Numbered from the stretch's first letter, positions 7,957-16,221 are shown. The stretch: DNA of 64,000 bases from Salegentibacter echinorum (GCF_900129445.1 NZ_FQVT01000007.1:85654-149653); one strand, 5' to 3'. Program-made: numbers and translations. Notes: generated by a model not told the origin, from the letters alone.

Positions 7957-8808
7957 CTATTTCTTAGATAAGCTAATCACTTTATTAAATATAAAATCGA
8001 CACCTTTATGAGGAAGAATAGAAGGTAAAGTCCAGTTAAAGAATCTTCCCGGGGTAAAAGTATAGCGTACTTTTGGAGAGGATGTTTCAAAAATTTTAAG
8101 GGTGAATTTGGCAATAGATGCTGAAGAGGCTGCATTTTTCTCAGCTTTTACCATCATTTTTTTGAAGCTTTTAAATGGTTGCTCATATCGACTGCCATTA
8201 TATGATTTTTTATCCAGCTGATCTTTTTCCCATATTTTACTTTTAATCGCACCCGGCGCAAGAATAATTACCTTAATGCCGAATAAACTTAATTCTCGAC
8301 GCAAGCTGTGTGAATAACCTTCTAATGCGTGCTTAGTCGTCGCATATGCGGAAAGAAATGGAAGGGACAATACACCACCTACTGAACTAACATTTATAAT
8401 TCTGCCAGTATGCTTATTCGCTTTTGAACTAGTGCCAAGAAGTGGTAAAAGGGTTTGAGTAACGTGCATTAAACCAAAAAGATTGGTCTCGAATAAAGTT
8501 CTTGTATCTTCCAAATCCTGAAACTCGATGGGAGAAACAATTTCAATAGCTGCATTATTTATCAATCCATCAAGAAGTCCGTTCAGGGAAATCTCTTTTA
8601 CATATCTCGCAAGATCGTTGACCTGTTCTGGATTCGTTACATCACATATTATAGGGTAAACATTTTCATTTAGTTCTTTTTTGAGTCTTTCGGCATCCTT
8701 GACTTTACGGATTGTAGCAATTACTTTGTAGTTAGCTTCTGAAAATTCTTTAGCAATAGAATATCCGATACCACTGCTAGTTCCCGTAATTAATATAGTT
8801 TTTTTCAT
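7957..8808 (-). CDS. Short-chain dehydrogenase/reductase (SDR)
   Basis: 283 aa, classical SDR. The NAD(P)-binding TGTSSGIG is at about residues 8-15, LINNAAIE near 86, the catalytic Ser in NVSSVGG near 142, and the YxxxK motif is YATTKHA near 157. The C-terminal part is extended and contains a basic ending. These enzymes oxidise or reduce alcohols, ketones or steroids; the substrate cannot be read from sequence. It is the first gene of a leftward unit with the MBL hydrolase and small protein, and its promoter region is shared with a divergent tetR gene, so ligand-inducible expression is likely. Confidence 0.92.
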   Translation of the reverse strand: MKKTILITGTSSGIGYSIAKEFSEANYKVIATIRKVKDAERLKKELNENVYPIICDVTNPEQVNDLARYVKEISLNGLLDGLINNAAIEIVSPIEFQDLEDTRTLFETNLFGLMHVTQTLLPLLGTSSKANKHTGRIINVSSVGGVLSLPFLSAYATTKHALEGYSHSLRRELSLFGIKVIILAPGAIKSKIWEKDQLDKKSYNGSRYEQPFKSFKKMMVKAEKNAASSASIAKFTLKIFETSSPKVRYTFTPGRFFNWTLPSILPHKGVDFIFNKVISLSKK

Positions 8809-8827
8809 TTTTTACAATTGAACAATA

Positions 8828-8871
8828 TTTGTCAAAGGTATAATTATATATTGACAAAAAATGTATATTTG
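8828..8871. promoter_or_regulatory. Divergent promoter region with inverted-repeat operator
   Basis: Between the SDR gene and tetR, TTTGTCAA (8828-8835) and TTGACAAA (8851-8858) form a perfect inverted repeat around a central TATAATTATA (8839-8848). A rightward -7-like TATATTTG is at 8864-8871, ten bases before the tetR ATG. A leftward -7-like TACCTTTG is at 8840-8833, overlapping one arm. A TetR dimer on this repeat could control both directions. Motifs are seen directly; binding is inferred. Confidence 0.65.
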
Positions 8872-8881
8872 TAAAAAAAAT

Positions 8882-9433
8882 ATGACTAAGAAAGAACTAG
8901 AAGTCTTAAATGCCTCTAAAGCCATTTTTGTAAAGTATGGATATACCAAAACTACAATGAACGATATTGCTGAAGCAGTTGGAATTTCGAGACCTGGACT
9001 CTATCTTATTTACCCTAAAAAAGAAGAGATTTTCAAAGCTCTTATCCTTATGTTGTCGCAAGAACTTTCTGCGGAAGTAAAAAAAAGAAACGCTAAATTG
9101 AAAGAGCCGCTTTTAAAACTGAGAGAGGTGATGAATATTTGGGTAGTAGAAACGTACACTTGGTTAAATCAATCACCTGAAAGTGCAGAATTGTATGAAA
9201 ATGAATTTTCTTTCACCAGAAATTGTATGCAAAAAAGTACTGACTTATTTATATCTGATTTAGAGGAAGTGCTAAAACTTTTTCCACATAAAAGCTTTAA
9301 TAATGATATTGAACCTAGAGACGTTGCTGTTATTATCTCATCTGCGGTTATAGGTATTAAGAAACAGGTTGATGATCTGGATGACTTAAAAAGGCATATT
9401 GATTTACTTATACGAATTTGTATCAAGATTTAG
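8882..9433 (+). CDS. TetR/AcrR family transcriptional regulator
   Basis: 183 aa from ATG 8882 (MTKKELEVLNASKAIF). The earlier in-frame ATG at 8861 lies inside the promoter, before the TATATTTG motif, so it is not used. Residues about 10-55 form the TetR helix-turn-helix (TTMNDIAEAVGISRPGLYLI). The ligand-binding domain is not specific to a known group. The gene is divergent from SDR-MBL-small protein across a 73-bp region carrying a palindromic operator candidate, so it probably represses that operon and itself. Confidence 0.92.
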   Translation: MTKKELEVLNASKAIFVKYGYTKTTMNDIAEAVGISRPGLYLIYPKKEEIFKALILMLSQELSAEVKKRNAKLKEPLLKLREVMNIWVVETYTWLNQSPESAELYENEFSFTRNCMQKSTDLFISDLEEVLKLFPHKSFNNDIEPRDVAVIISSAVIGIKKQVDDLDDLKRHIDLLIRICIKI

Positions 9434-9762
9434 ATTTAATAATTTAAACTGAAATAAGTAAGTTGAATCGTATAGGTATCTTACTTACAGAAAGTATAAA
9501 ATATTTATAAAACAATTTGAAATTTGATTCAGGAAATTTGGTGAATTTAATTTTTAATATCTATTAATCAGGTGCTTATTTGTTTTGTGAACTTTTGATA
9601 ATAAGCAATTCAAATATATTTATCAGTATTACAGAATAATACTTGTCGTTACGAAATATATACAGCAATGTCAATCTATTAATTAAAAATGAATAATATT
9701 AATTTCGCGATTGTCAGTATTGTATTATAAAAGGTTTTGTTATCACTGAACCCTAATTAGGA
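9434..9762. other. Intergenic stretch without recognised features
   Basis: About 330 bp of AT-rich sequence between tetR and the IS21-family element. I see no open frame, tRNA or strong hairpin. A CTTCATT copy at 9763-9769, directly to the right, is the left target-site duplication of the IS. Confidence 0.5.
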
Positions 9763-9958
9763 CTTCATTTGGATATCTCGGATCAAAATGTGCCAGTGAT
9801 TTCGGTCGGTTAGTGCCAGGCATTTCGGTTCAATTTGTGCCACTTTTATCTGGCGGAGCAAACTTATAACGTTTCGTTTTGTGCCAGTTGTTTCGGTTCG
9901 TTTTGTGCCACTTTGAAAGATCAAGTAAATAATACCTTGTCGCTTAAAAACGAGCGAC

Positions 9959-11500
9959 ATGGCCAACACACTTGATCCAATGGACTTAAAACAAATCATT
10001 TCCCTCCATCTCGATGGGTTTAGCAACCGTAAAATAGGTGCTACCCTTGGGATCTCCCGCAATACGGTAAATACGTATATACGTTTTTTCAAGGCCAGCG
10101 ACTATTCCCCTAAAGAATTGTTGACCTTTGACAATGCGACCCTGGAGAAGCTTTTTCCTTCCCACACTACTATTAACAACCCTCGTTTCGAAGATTTTGA
10201 GGGGGTCAATAAAGCCCGGAACCATCCTGGTTTTACTTTCCTATACCATTACCAGGAATATGTAGCGCAGGCCAAAGATCCTTACGGCTATACTCAGTTT
10301 ATGGAACACTACCGGCGCAAGTATGCCAAGGTCAAAGGCTCCATGAAACTTGAACACGAACCCGGAAATGAAATGTTTATTGATTATGCGGGCAAGAAAC
10401 TCCACATTATTGATAAGCAAACGGGGGAGGTGATCCCGGTAGAAGTCTTTGTGGCCATCCTTCCCAATAGCCAGTATACTTATGTGGAAGCCTGTAAAAG
10501 CCAGAAACGGGAAGACCTGATTACCTGCTGCGGCAATGCCCTGCATTTTTATGGAGGGGTGCCCAAAGCTATTGTCTCCGACAATCTAAAATCAGCGGTA
10601 ACCCGTGCCAGTAGGTATGAGGCTGATATCAACCGGAGCTTTAAAGATTTTGCCAGGCATTACAATTGTGTGATCAATCCCGCCCGGGGGTATTCCCCAC
10701 AAGACAAAGCTTTGGTGGAGAATGCTGTAAACCTTGCCTATCAGCGTATCTATTACCCACTTCGGGAGATGAGCTTCTTCTCTTTGGAAGATTTAAACCG
10801 GGAGATAAAACGCTTGCTAGTGCCATACAATAACCTGCTGTTCCAACGCAAGGAAGCCAGCCGCAGGGAGTTGTTTCAATCCGTGGAGCGGGAATACCTA
10901 AAACCCTTGCCGGAGATGGCCTATGAACTCAAAGGCTACCGAAGGGCAAAAGTTCAGAAAATGGGCTACGTTTACTTCTCCCCGGATAAAAGCTATTATA
11001 GCGTTCCCTACCGGTATATAGGGAAAGAAACCACTATCCATTATACCGGCACTGTGGTAGAGGTGTATTATTACCATCAGCGGATTGCTTTGCACCCACG
11101 AAATCCATCAAAAGGAAGTTATAACACCAACAAAGAGCATCTTAGTAGTACCCATAAATACTATAGCGATTGGAGTCCTGAATTTTTTAAAAAGAAAGCC
11201 GCCGTCCATGGGGAGTATGTAGTCGGCTGTGTGGAAAAAATCATTACCAAAGTGGACTATCCAGAAATAGGGTATAAACGCGCTATGGGTGTGATCCAGC
11301 TTCACAAATCTTATGGTTCCCAACGTCTGGACAACGCCTGCAAAAGGGCGCTACAAGCAGATGCCGCTAGTTACCTGCACATTAAAAATATCCTGAAAAA
11401 CAACCTGGACAAAAGCTCTCTGTTTTACCAGGACCTCGAAGAAGATAAACCGCACATCCCAGAACACGATAACATACGGGGTGCTTCTGCATATCAATAA
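9959..11500 (+). CDS. istA: IS21-family transposase IstA
   Basis: 513 aa, full length. Residues about 8-50 form a helix-turn-helix (LHLDGFSNRKIGATLGISRN). The rve-type DDE catalytic core follows, with the first Asp in FIDYAGKKLH, the second in IVSDNLKSAV and the Glu in the DKALVENAVN helix. The C-terminal domain has the typical KxGYVYFSPDKSYYSVP segment. IstA cuts and joins IS21 ends with help from IstB. The start ATG 9959 lies about 190 bp inside the left end, after the array of GTGCCA repeats. istB follows after 17 bp. Confidence 0.96.
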   Translation: MANTLDPMDLKQIISLHLDGFSNRKIGATLGISRNTVNTYIRFFKASDYSPKELLTFDNATLEKLFPSHTTINNPRFEDFEGVNKARNHPGFTFLYHYQEYVAQAKDPYGYTQFMEHYRRKYAKVKGSMKLEHEPGNEMFIDYAGKKLHIIDKQTGEVIPVEVFVAILPNSQYTYVEACKSQKREDLITCCGNALHFYGGVPKAIVSDNLKSAVTRASRYEADINRSFKDFARHYNCVINPARGYSPQDKALVENAVNLAYQRIYYPLREMSFFSLEDLNREIKRLLVPYNNLLFQRKEASRRELFQSVEREYLKPLPEMAYELKGYRRAKVQKMGYVYFSPDKSYYSVPYRYIGKETTIHYTGTVVEVYYYHQRIALHPRNPSKGSYNTNKEHLSSTHKYYSDWSPEFFKKKAAVHGEYVVGCVEKIITKVDYPEIGYKRAMGVIQLHKSYGSQRLDNACKRALQADAASYLHIKNILKNNLDKSSLFYQDLEEDKPHIPEHDNIRGASAYQ

Positions 11501-11517
11501 TAAACTATTTAAATCCA

Positions 11518-12261
11518 ATGAATATGAACAACAATCAGACTATTGAAAAACTAAAACAAATGCGCCTGGGGGCTATGGCCCAGTTGCATCTGCAACACCT
11601 AAAGGACAACCGCATAGAGAACATTACTGCCGATGAGTATCTCGCATTGTTAACCGATCACCAATGGGAAGACCGGCAGAACCGGAAAATAGAACGCCTT
11701 CTAAAACAGGCAAGGTTTAAACAACAGGCCAATCTGGCCGATATAAACTATACCCAAAACAGAAACCTGGATAAGAATATGTTTACCCGTTTAGGTACCC
11801 TGGATTTTATCACCAGGAAAGAAAATATTATCCTGACCGGGGCTTCCGGGGTGGGCAAAAGCTATTTGGCACAGGCTTTAGGGCATCAGGGGTGTATGAT
11901 GGAATACAAGACCCTTTATACCAATACTGCCCGACTTTTTAAAAAATTAAAACTCAGTAAAATGGATGGTACTTATCTTAAGGAACTAGGTAAAATCCTC
12001 AAAGCAGATTTATTGATCTTAGATGATTTTGGCTTGCAGAGCTTTGATAATCACGCCAGGGAAACCCTCATGGATATTATTGATGATCGGTACAACAAAG
12101 CTTCTACCATTATATCCTCACAAATACCTGTATCGGCCTGGTATGATATTATTGGGGAAGGAACTATAGCAGACGCTATTTTGGACAGGATCGTGAACTC
12201 CTCACACCGGATCGACCTCAAAGGAGAATCATTAAGAAAAGGAGCTTTAAAGAACGAATAA
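11518..12261 (+). CDS. istB: IS21-family helper ATPase IstB
   Basis: 247 aa. It carries the DnaC-like AAA+ core with Walker A GASGVGKSYLAQAL (residues ~112-125) and Walker B LLILDDFGLQ (~163-172). An N-terminal IstB domain (LKQMRLGAMAQLHLQHLKDN) is also present. IstB stimulates transposition by IstA and affects target choice. It is cotranscribed with istA and ends 84 bp before the right end of the element. The protein appears intact. Confidence 0.96.
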   Translation: MNMNNNQTIEKLKQMRLGAMAQLHLQHLKDNRIENITADEYLALLTDHQWEDRQNRKIERLLKQARFKQQANLADINYTQNRNLDKNMFTRLGTLDFITRKENIILTGASGVGKSYLAQALGHQGCMMEYKTLYTNTARLFKKLKLSKMDGTYLKELGKILKADLLILDDFGLQSFDNHARETLMDIIDDRYNKASTIISSQIPVSAWYDIIGEGTIADAILDRIVNSSHRIDLKGESLRKGALKNE

Positions 12262-12450
12262 GATTAATTTTTTATATAATTGCAGTATCTTTCAAAGTGG
12301 CACTGTTTGACCGAAACAGCTGGCACCATCACTCCGAAATAGCCACTTCATTTACTAGTACTAGGCTTTCACTTCTAATTCTATATGAAATTCTTTTCAA
12401 TTAGCTAATCGATTTTATAAGAACGTAAATCTTAATTTAAGTATTTGCCT

Positions 12451-13659
12451 TCAAAAATTAATAACACTGTCTAGCGCATCATCCGCATCTTTGTGAATAA
12501 AGTTAGCTTGATAATTTATCGTGGTGGTAACAGAAGAATGCCGATAAAGCTTCTGAAGCATCTGAATAGGAATTTTGTCACCTGAAATATTACCAAAACT
12601 ATGTCTAGCAATATGCATACTCATCTTTTTGGTAATGCCTAGTTTAGAAGCAACTTTTTTTAAATGTCTATTCAGGTTTCGGGTTACAGTTTGTGTTCTT
12701 ATAGAAACCTTTTGAGTGTCTTCCAAGTCCGTGACGGTTAAATAATCGAAAATTAAATCATTATTCAATTGACTGTTTTGGCGATATTTTTTGAAGATTG
12801 AAATAGCCTTATCAGGTGTTTTTAGGGTTACGAGCTTACTGTTTTTATTCATCCGGTATCTTAATCTACCATCATAAAAATCAGACCACTTTAGTTTTAA
12901 AACATCACCTACTCTTATACCAGCAAAATAGAAACTAATAAGCCATACGTCGACTGCTTTTTGCTGAGCTTCTGTCAAATCTCTGTTATTCTCTAATTTT
13001 TGAATTTCTTTTCTAGTTAGTCCAATTTTTTGTGATTCAGGAATTCGTATCTGTACTTTCCCTTTACCAAAAGGGTATCTTCCTCTATCCACTAAAGATT
13101 CAGATATCGCCAAATTATAAATAGTTCTTATTAAGATCAGATAATTCACAACTGTTCTTGGCGAGCGTTTTTTATTGTGGAGTAAATATGTTTCAAATTT
13201 CCTGAGAAGGGGAACATTAAGTTCATTAAAAGATAACTCATTTTTTCTGAGAAAACTCTTAAACTTTTTAAGGCGACCAAGTTCAGTGTCATATTGATGA
13301 TATTTTTCTCTGTCCTTTAAGTTTTTAAGATGCATTTCTGCTACTACAAAAAAATCAACTTTTTTCTTCTGCCTAATATTTTTTTTAATTGTTGTTACGG
13401 TCTGGTAATCAGAATTATTTTCAGCTTCTAGGACTTTTTTATTTGTTTCGGCAACTTTAGTAAGTAAAAAGTTATTAATGAAATTAGCGTTAGGATGAGA
13501 TTTTCTAACGCATCTATTTTTCTCATCCCAATATCTTTCTTCAATATATTGACCAGTTCCTAAATAAGAGCTTTTTCTATCTTTGGTAATCCTGACAGCG
13601 ATTGGATATTGACCTTCAGGATTTCTTTTTTTTCGGAGTACTGCTTTAACGGTGGCCAT
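12451..13659 (-). CDS. Tyrosine recombinase / site-specific integrase
   Basis: 402 aa. The N-terminal arm-binding region (VKAVLRKKRNPEGQYPIAVR) is typical of Bacteroidota transposon integrases. A SAM-like core-binding domain lies around residues 110-210. The catalytic domain shows Arg in FAGIRVGDVLKLKW, His-x-x-Arg in MHIARHSFGN (~348) and the nucleophile Tyr in TTINYQANF (~380). It points away from the tRNA-Met 3' fragment, whose end lies about 160 bp upstream, so it is the likely integrase of the element ending there. Its last 18 residues are identical to those of the broken integrase at 48.9-49.7 kb. Confidence 0.93.
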   Translation of the reverse strand: MATVKAVLRKKRNPEGQYPIAVRITKDRKSSYLGTGQYIEERYWDEKNRCVRKSHPNANFINNFLLTKVAETNKKVLEAENNSDYQTVTTIKKNIRQKKKVDFFVVAEMHLKNLKDREKYHQYDTELGRLKKFKSFLRKNELSFNELNVPLLRKFETYLLHNKKRSPRTVVNYLILIRTIYNLAISESLVDRGRYPFGKGKVQIRIPESQKIGLTRKEIQKLENNRDLTEAQQKAVDVWLISFYFAGIRVGDVLKLKWSDFYDGRLRYRMNKNSKLVTLKTPDKAISIFKKYRQNSQLNNDLIFDYLTVTDLEDTQKVSIRTQTVTRNLNRHLKKVASKLGITKKMSMHIARHSFGNISGDKIPIQMLQKLYRHSSVTTTINYQANFIHKDADDALDSVINF

Positions 13660-13820
13660 AATAAATGTTTTAGACTATAAAGATAATAAAAACAGGTACA
13701 ACATAGGTACAACATTTTGTAGATTTAATTGATGATATTTGATTTCAAATACTATTAAAATTTAATTAGAACATTGAAAGTCAGTATATTTATGTAATAT
13801 TGATGTTGTGTGATAAAATA

Positions 13821-13862
13821 CTCATAACCCGAAGGTCACTGGTTCGAGTCCAGTTCCCGCTA
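13821..13862 (+). tRNA. 3' fragment of a tRNA-Met(CAT) gene: attachment-site scar
   Basis: The sequence begins at the anticodon loop CTCATAA (anticodon CAT) and continues with the 3' anticodon strand CCCGA, variable loop AGGTC, T-arm ACTGG-TTCGAGT-CCAGT, acceptor strand TCCCGCT and discriminator A. The bases before it (GATAAAATA) do not pair with CCCGA and there is no D-arm or 5' acceptor, so the 5' half is absent. A weak AAGGC/GCCTT hairpin with a T run follows at about 13875-13903. This is the signature of an element integrated into the 3' end of a tRNA gene, with the integrase next door. No intact copy is in the window. Confidence 0.85.
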
Positions 13863-14090
13863 CTAGTAAAAACAAGGCTTCACAGAAATTTTAGGCCTTT
13901 TTTTATTTCCATTAGTACAGAATAAGTACAGAATAATGAGATTTTCGGGATGTGATTTTATCTAAGGGTATATACAGTTATATGGTAGTATAAATTTTAA
14001 TTTACTGATTCCTTAAATTAAATGGTTCTTTATTTCTACCTGAATTAGTGGCGGGGATCCTTAGGAAAGTTTCACAATTGTACGAGTATC

Positions 14091-14249
14091 TTAAATATTA
14101 AAGAGGAATAATAGATAATAATTGTCTTTAAGGATTTTTTTCAATTTTCGATAAGCATTCTTTTTTGCTGAATGGACAGTATGAGGAGAAATTTGTAGTC
14201 GAATTGCGATTTGTGGGTTTTTCCCAATTCCAAAGATTACGATTTCCAT
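14091..14249 (-). CDS. LuxR-type helix-turn-helix fragment (52 aa)
   Basis: The frame runs from ATG 14249-14247 to a TAA at 14093-14091. It reads MEIVIFGIGKNPQIAIRLQI then SPHTVHSAKKNAYRKLKK, the recognition-helix pattern of LuxR/sigma-region-4 DNA-binding domains. No N-terminal domain is present. Just upstream the frame enters the direct-repeat region. It is either a stand-alone small HTH protein or the surviving C-terminus of a larger regulator; I favour the latter. Confidence 0.5.
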   Translation of the reverse strand: MEIVIFGIGKNPQIAIRLQISPHTVHSAKKNAYRKLKKILKDNYYLLFLFNI

Positions 14250-14269
14250 TTCGTTGAACCTGCCTGAAT

Positions 14270-14406
14270 CCCGAATAGGTCGGGAGGCAGAATCACTTCA
14301 TTACCAATCTCCATTTTTGAAATTAAGTCCGCTTTCAATTCTACTTAAAAGAATAATTTGTTTCCATAACCCGTTCAGCACATTGCCGCTCCATTCCGCG
14401 AAAAGC
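14270..14406. repeat. Direct repeat, copy 1 (~137 bp)
   Basis: Begins with the hairpin TCCCGA-ATAGG-TCGGGA. The last 96 bases (14311-14406) match 14532-14627 with about ten mismatches by eye. It lies in a region without convincing genes, upstream of ssb and the mobilization genes. It may be iteron-like or part of an origin; no function is shown. Confidence 0.75.
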
Positions 14407-14490
14407 TCCATTCAATGCAAAGAGCTTCCTTTGCAAAGTCTTGAACAAAACTCCAAAGCTTCCGATTTCCACTCCACTTGCCCGCTCATT

Positions 14491-14627
14491 CCCGAGAAAA
14501 ATCGGGAAGCGGCCAAACTCCATTACAACCTCCATCTTTGAAATTGAGTCCGCTTTCACTTCTACTTAAAAGAATAATTTGTTTTCATAACCCGGTCAGC
14601 ACATTGCCGCTGCATTTCACAAAAAGC
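14491..14627. repeat. Direct repeat, copy 2 (~137 bp)
   Basis: Same layout as copy 1, starting with TCCCGA-GAAAAA-TCGGGA and ending in CATTGCCGCTGCATTTCAC and an A run. The offset from copy 1 is about 221 bp. Open frames of 72-95 codons cross both copies on both strands, but they share no coding signal and I treat the region as noncoding. Confidence 0.75.
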
Positions 14628-15028
14628 TTGTCCTGAGCATTTCAACTTAGCCCAATTCAAACATTGTCGAAGGGCTTCATTACGGACAAAGAGCTTCCCT
14701 ACAAAGGTCTTGGACACCATCCTCGATTTCTACTTTTCATTTCACTAATCTGCACTGCTAATTTGTAATAGAGAGCCTGTCTTGAGCATAAACAAAGGGA
14801 ATTGTAATCCGAAATCGTGAACGGAGTCCGCTTTATCGGAATTATCATTTTTCGTTTAGTCCCACTTCCTATGTTTTCATACTTCACAAATGCATTTAGA
14901 ATAACTCCCGCACCGCCGCTGTCCCTACCTTTTTTTGTAAGCAAAATACCAACAGTTGGAAGTTAAACGGACTGCATAACCGGTCGTGCCTCCCTTTTAT
15001 AAGTCCTTATTAATTCCAACTATTGAAA
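14628..15028. other. Noncoding leader region before the mobilization genes
   Basis: About 400 bp with no supported gene; an 81-codon minus-strand frame here has no family resemblance. It holds a REP-like pair (GCTTGTCCTGAGC near 14625 and TGTCGAAGGGC near 14665) and the small hairpin CCAACAGTTGG near 14951. It is a reasonable place for an origin of transfer or replication, but nothing decisive is visible. Confidence 0.4.
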
Positions 15029-15199
15029 ATGTATCAGCAACAAAAAAAGGTAACAGCGGACGGCACTATGGGAAGTAAATCTAAAACAAATCTTATGAAA
15101 TCTTACGAAAACATCAAAAAGGAAGCGGGACTAAAGTTAAAAAAACAAAAAGAGGAAAACGCTCTGGATATAATAAGTAAATCACTTCAAAAAGTATAA
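15029..15199 (+). CDS. Small basic hypothetical protein (56 aa)
   Basis: ATG 15029 to TAA 15199. The protein starts MYQQQKKVTADGTMGSKSKT and is rich in Lys and Gln, with a helical second half (KSYENIKKEAGLKLKKQKEE). It lies 56 bp upstream of ssb on the same strand and may be cotranscribed. Size, charge and position fit a small DNA-binding or mobilization accessory protein. I do not recognise a family. Confidence 0.55.
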   Translation: MYQQQKKVTADGTMGSKSKTNLMKSYENIKKEAGLKLKKQKEENALDIISKSLQKV

Positions 15200-15255
15200 A
15201 CCAAAACTATCTGAATGGTTCAGGTAGCATTTAATTAATCTTTAAATCTTTAGTC

Positions 15256-15612
15256 ATGAGTACTTTAAAAAATCACGTACAGTTAATTGGGAATGTTGGC
15301 CAGGAGCCACAAATTACGAACCTTGAAAGCGGTAAGAAAGTAGCCCGTTTTTCACTTGCCACAAACGAATATTACAAAAACACCAATGGCGAGAAAACGC
15401 AAAATACCGAATGGCACACCGTAGTAGCCTGGGGTAAAACTGCCGAGATTATCGAGAAATATGCCAGCAAAGGCAAGGAAATCGGAGTGAGCGGAAAACT
15501 AAAATCCCGGAGCTATGAGGATAAGGACGGTATCAAAAGATATGTTACCGAAATAGAAGCCAACGAAATTCTGTTGTTGGGTACTAAGAACGGCAATAAT
15601 TCAGCCGATTAA
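15256..15612 (+). CDS. ssb: Single-stranded DNA-binding protein
   Basis: 118 aa, an OB-fold SSB of the short plasmid/ICE type. Motifs are NHVQLIGNVGQEPQI at the N-terminus, ARFSLATNEYY, the TEWHTVVAWGKTAEI core, and VSGKLKSRSYEDKDGIKRY. The acidic C-terminal tip found in chromosomal SSBs is weak or absent (it ends GNNSAD). Placement ahead of mobilization genes fits protection of transferred single strands during conjugation. A strong terminator follows directly. Confidence 0.95.
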   Translation: MSTLKNHVQLIGNVGQEPQITNLESGKKVARFSLATNEYYKNTNGEKTQNTEWHTVVAWGKTAEIIEKYASKGKEIGVSGKLKSRSYEDKDGIKRYVTEIEANEILLLGTKNGNNSAD

Positions 15613-15622
15613 TTTAAAAATT

Positions 15623-15656
15623 AAGAGGGCGTTTCCGTGGAAAGTCGCGCCCTCTT
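15623..15656 (+). terminator. Intrinsic terminator after ssb
   Basis: Stem AAGAGGGCG/CGCCCTCTT (15623-15631 with 15648-15656) with an inner TTTCC/GGAAA pairing, followed by TCTTC. It starts 11 bp after the ssb stop. Confidence 0.8.
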
Positions 15657-15687
15657 TCTTCATTATTAATTCTAAAAAATAATCAAA

Positions 15688-16068
15688 ATGAAATCCCAAG
15701 TTAACGAAATTTTAGAAGGATTAAAACATTTTAATGGGTCTGAAACTATTTATCAAATCCCATTGATTAGAACCCGATATACAAACGGACTGAAATATTT
15801 AGCCAATGCAGCAGACTGCTATTGGTTGATAACAGATACTTCAATAATTGCAAAAAGCTTAATGGAAAAAAGCTATTTTATTACCATCGATTTTAAAAAA
15901 TGTCAGGTAGGGAAGCAAGATTATTCTGGCAACGAAGCGGAAATCACGTACAGCGATGGCAATGGTAGAATTTTAGAAAAGCAAGGCTATAAGATTACGG
16001 ATTTTCCACTCGATGAACTGCGGTTATTTTTTGTCGATAATACGCTAATGCTACCAAGCGAATATTAA
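15688..16068 (+). CDS. DUF6876 family protein
   Basis: 126 aa. The pattern (FNGSETIYQIPLIRTRYTNG, AADCYWLITD, FITIDFKK, then YSDGNGRILEKQGYKITDFP) matches the DUF6876 family common on Bacteroidota plasmids and integrative elements. No catalytic motif or membrane segment is evident; the protein is probably cytoplasmic. It lies between ssb and the mobilization genes and has its own downstream terminator. Function is unknown. Confidence 0.8.
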   Translation: MKSQVNEILEGLKHFNGSETIYQIPLIRTRYTNGLKYLANAADCYWLITDTSIIAKSLMEKSYFITIDFKKCQVGKQDYSGNEAEITYSDGNGRILEKQGYKITDFPLDELRLFFVDNTLMLPSEY

Positions 16069-16193
16069 GAAGTTTAAAAACTTAGCCTTATGTTTTATCT
16101 TAATTATTCAGGCTTGAACGAGGAAGTATAAAAACGACTTTTATACAGTTATACTTACATATTTAATATCTGAATTTTTCCAAATAGAACCGT

Positions 16194-16221
16194 AAAGACC
16201 TTTGAATCTTCAAGGGTCTTT
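16194..16221 (+). terminator. Intrinsic terminator after DUF6876 gene
   Basis: A 13-bp stem with one G-T wobble: AAAGACCTTTGAA pairs with TTCAAGGGTCTTT across a TC turn, followed by a short T run. It lies about 125 bp after the stop. Confidence 0.75.

Larger units (their letters stand above)
9763..12352 (+). mobile_element. IS21-family insertion sequence (9770-12345) with 7-bp target duplication
   Basis: The left end at 9770 begins TGGATATCTCGGATC and the right end at 12345, reverse-complemented, begins TGGCTATTTCGGAG. Both run into GTGCCAG after about 20 bp. CTTCATT occurs immediately outside both ends (9763-9769 and 12346-12352), a 7-bp target duplication within the IS21 range. Internal GTGCCA repeats at about 9790, 9813, 9837, 9881 and 9905, and again near the right end, are the multiple transposase-binding sites characteristic of this family. 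The 2576-bp element carries intact istA and istB, so it is probably active or recently active. Confidence 0.92.

Noticed and set aside
9790..12326. IS21 ends placed at the outermost GTGCCAG motifs
   Set aside because: Flanks there (AAAT and CATC) give no target duplication. Moving out to TGGATATC and its partner gives terminal inverted repeats and a perfect CTTCATT duplication.
13815..13862. Complete tRNA gene
   Set aside because: The upstream bases cannot form the anticodon stem, D-arm or 5' acceptor; only the 3' half is present.
14254..14559. Overlapping open frames of 95 and 72 codons on opposite strands
   Set aside because: They cross the two direct repeats, resemble no family and conflict with each other; the region is better explained as repeat-bearing noncoding DNA.
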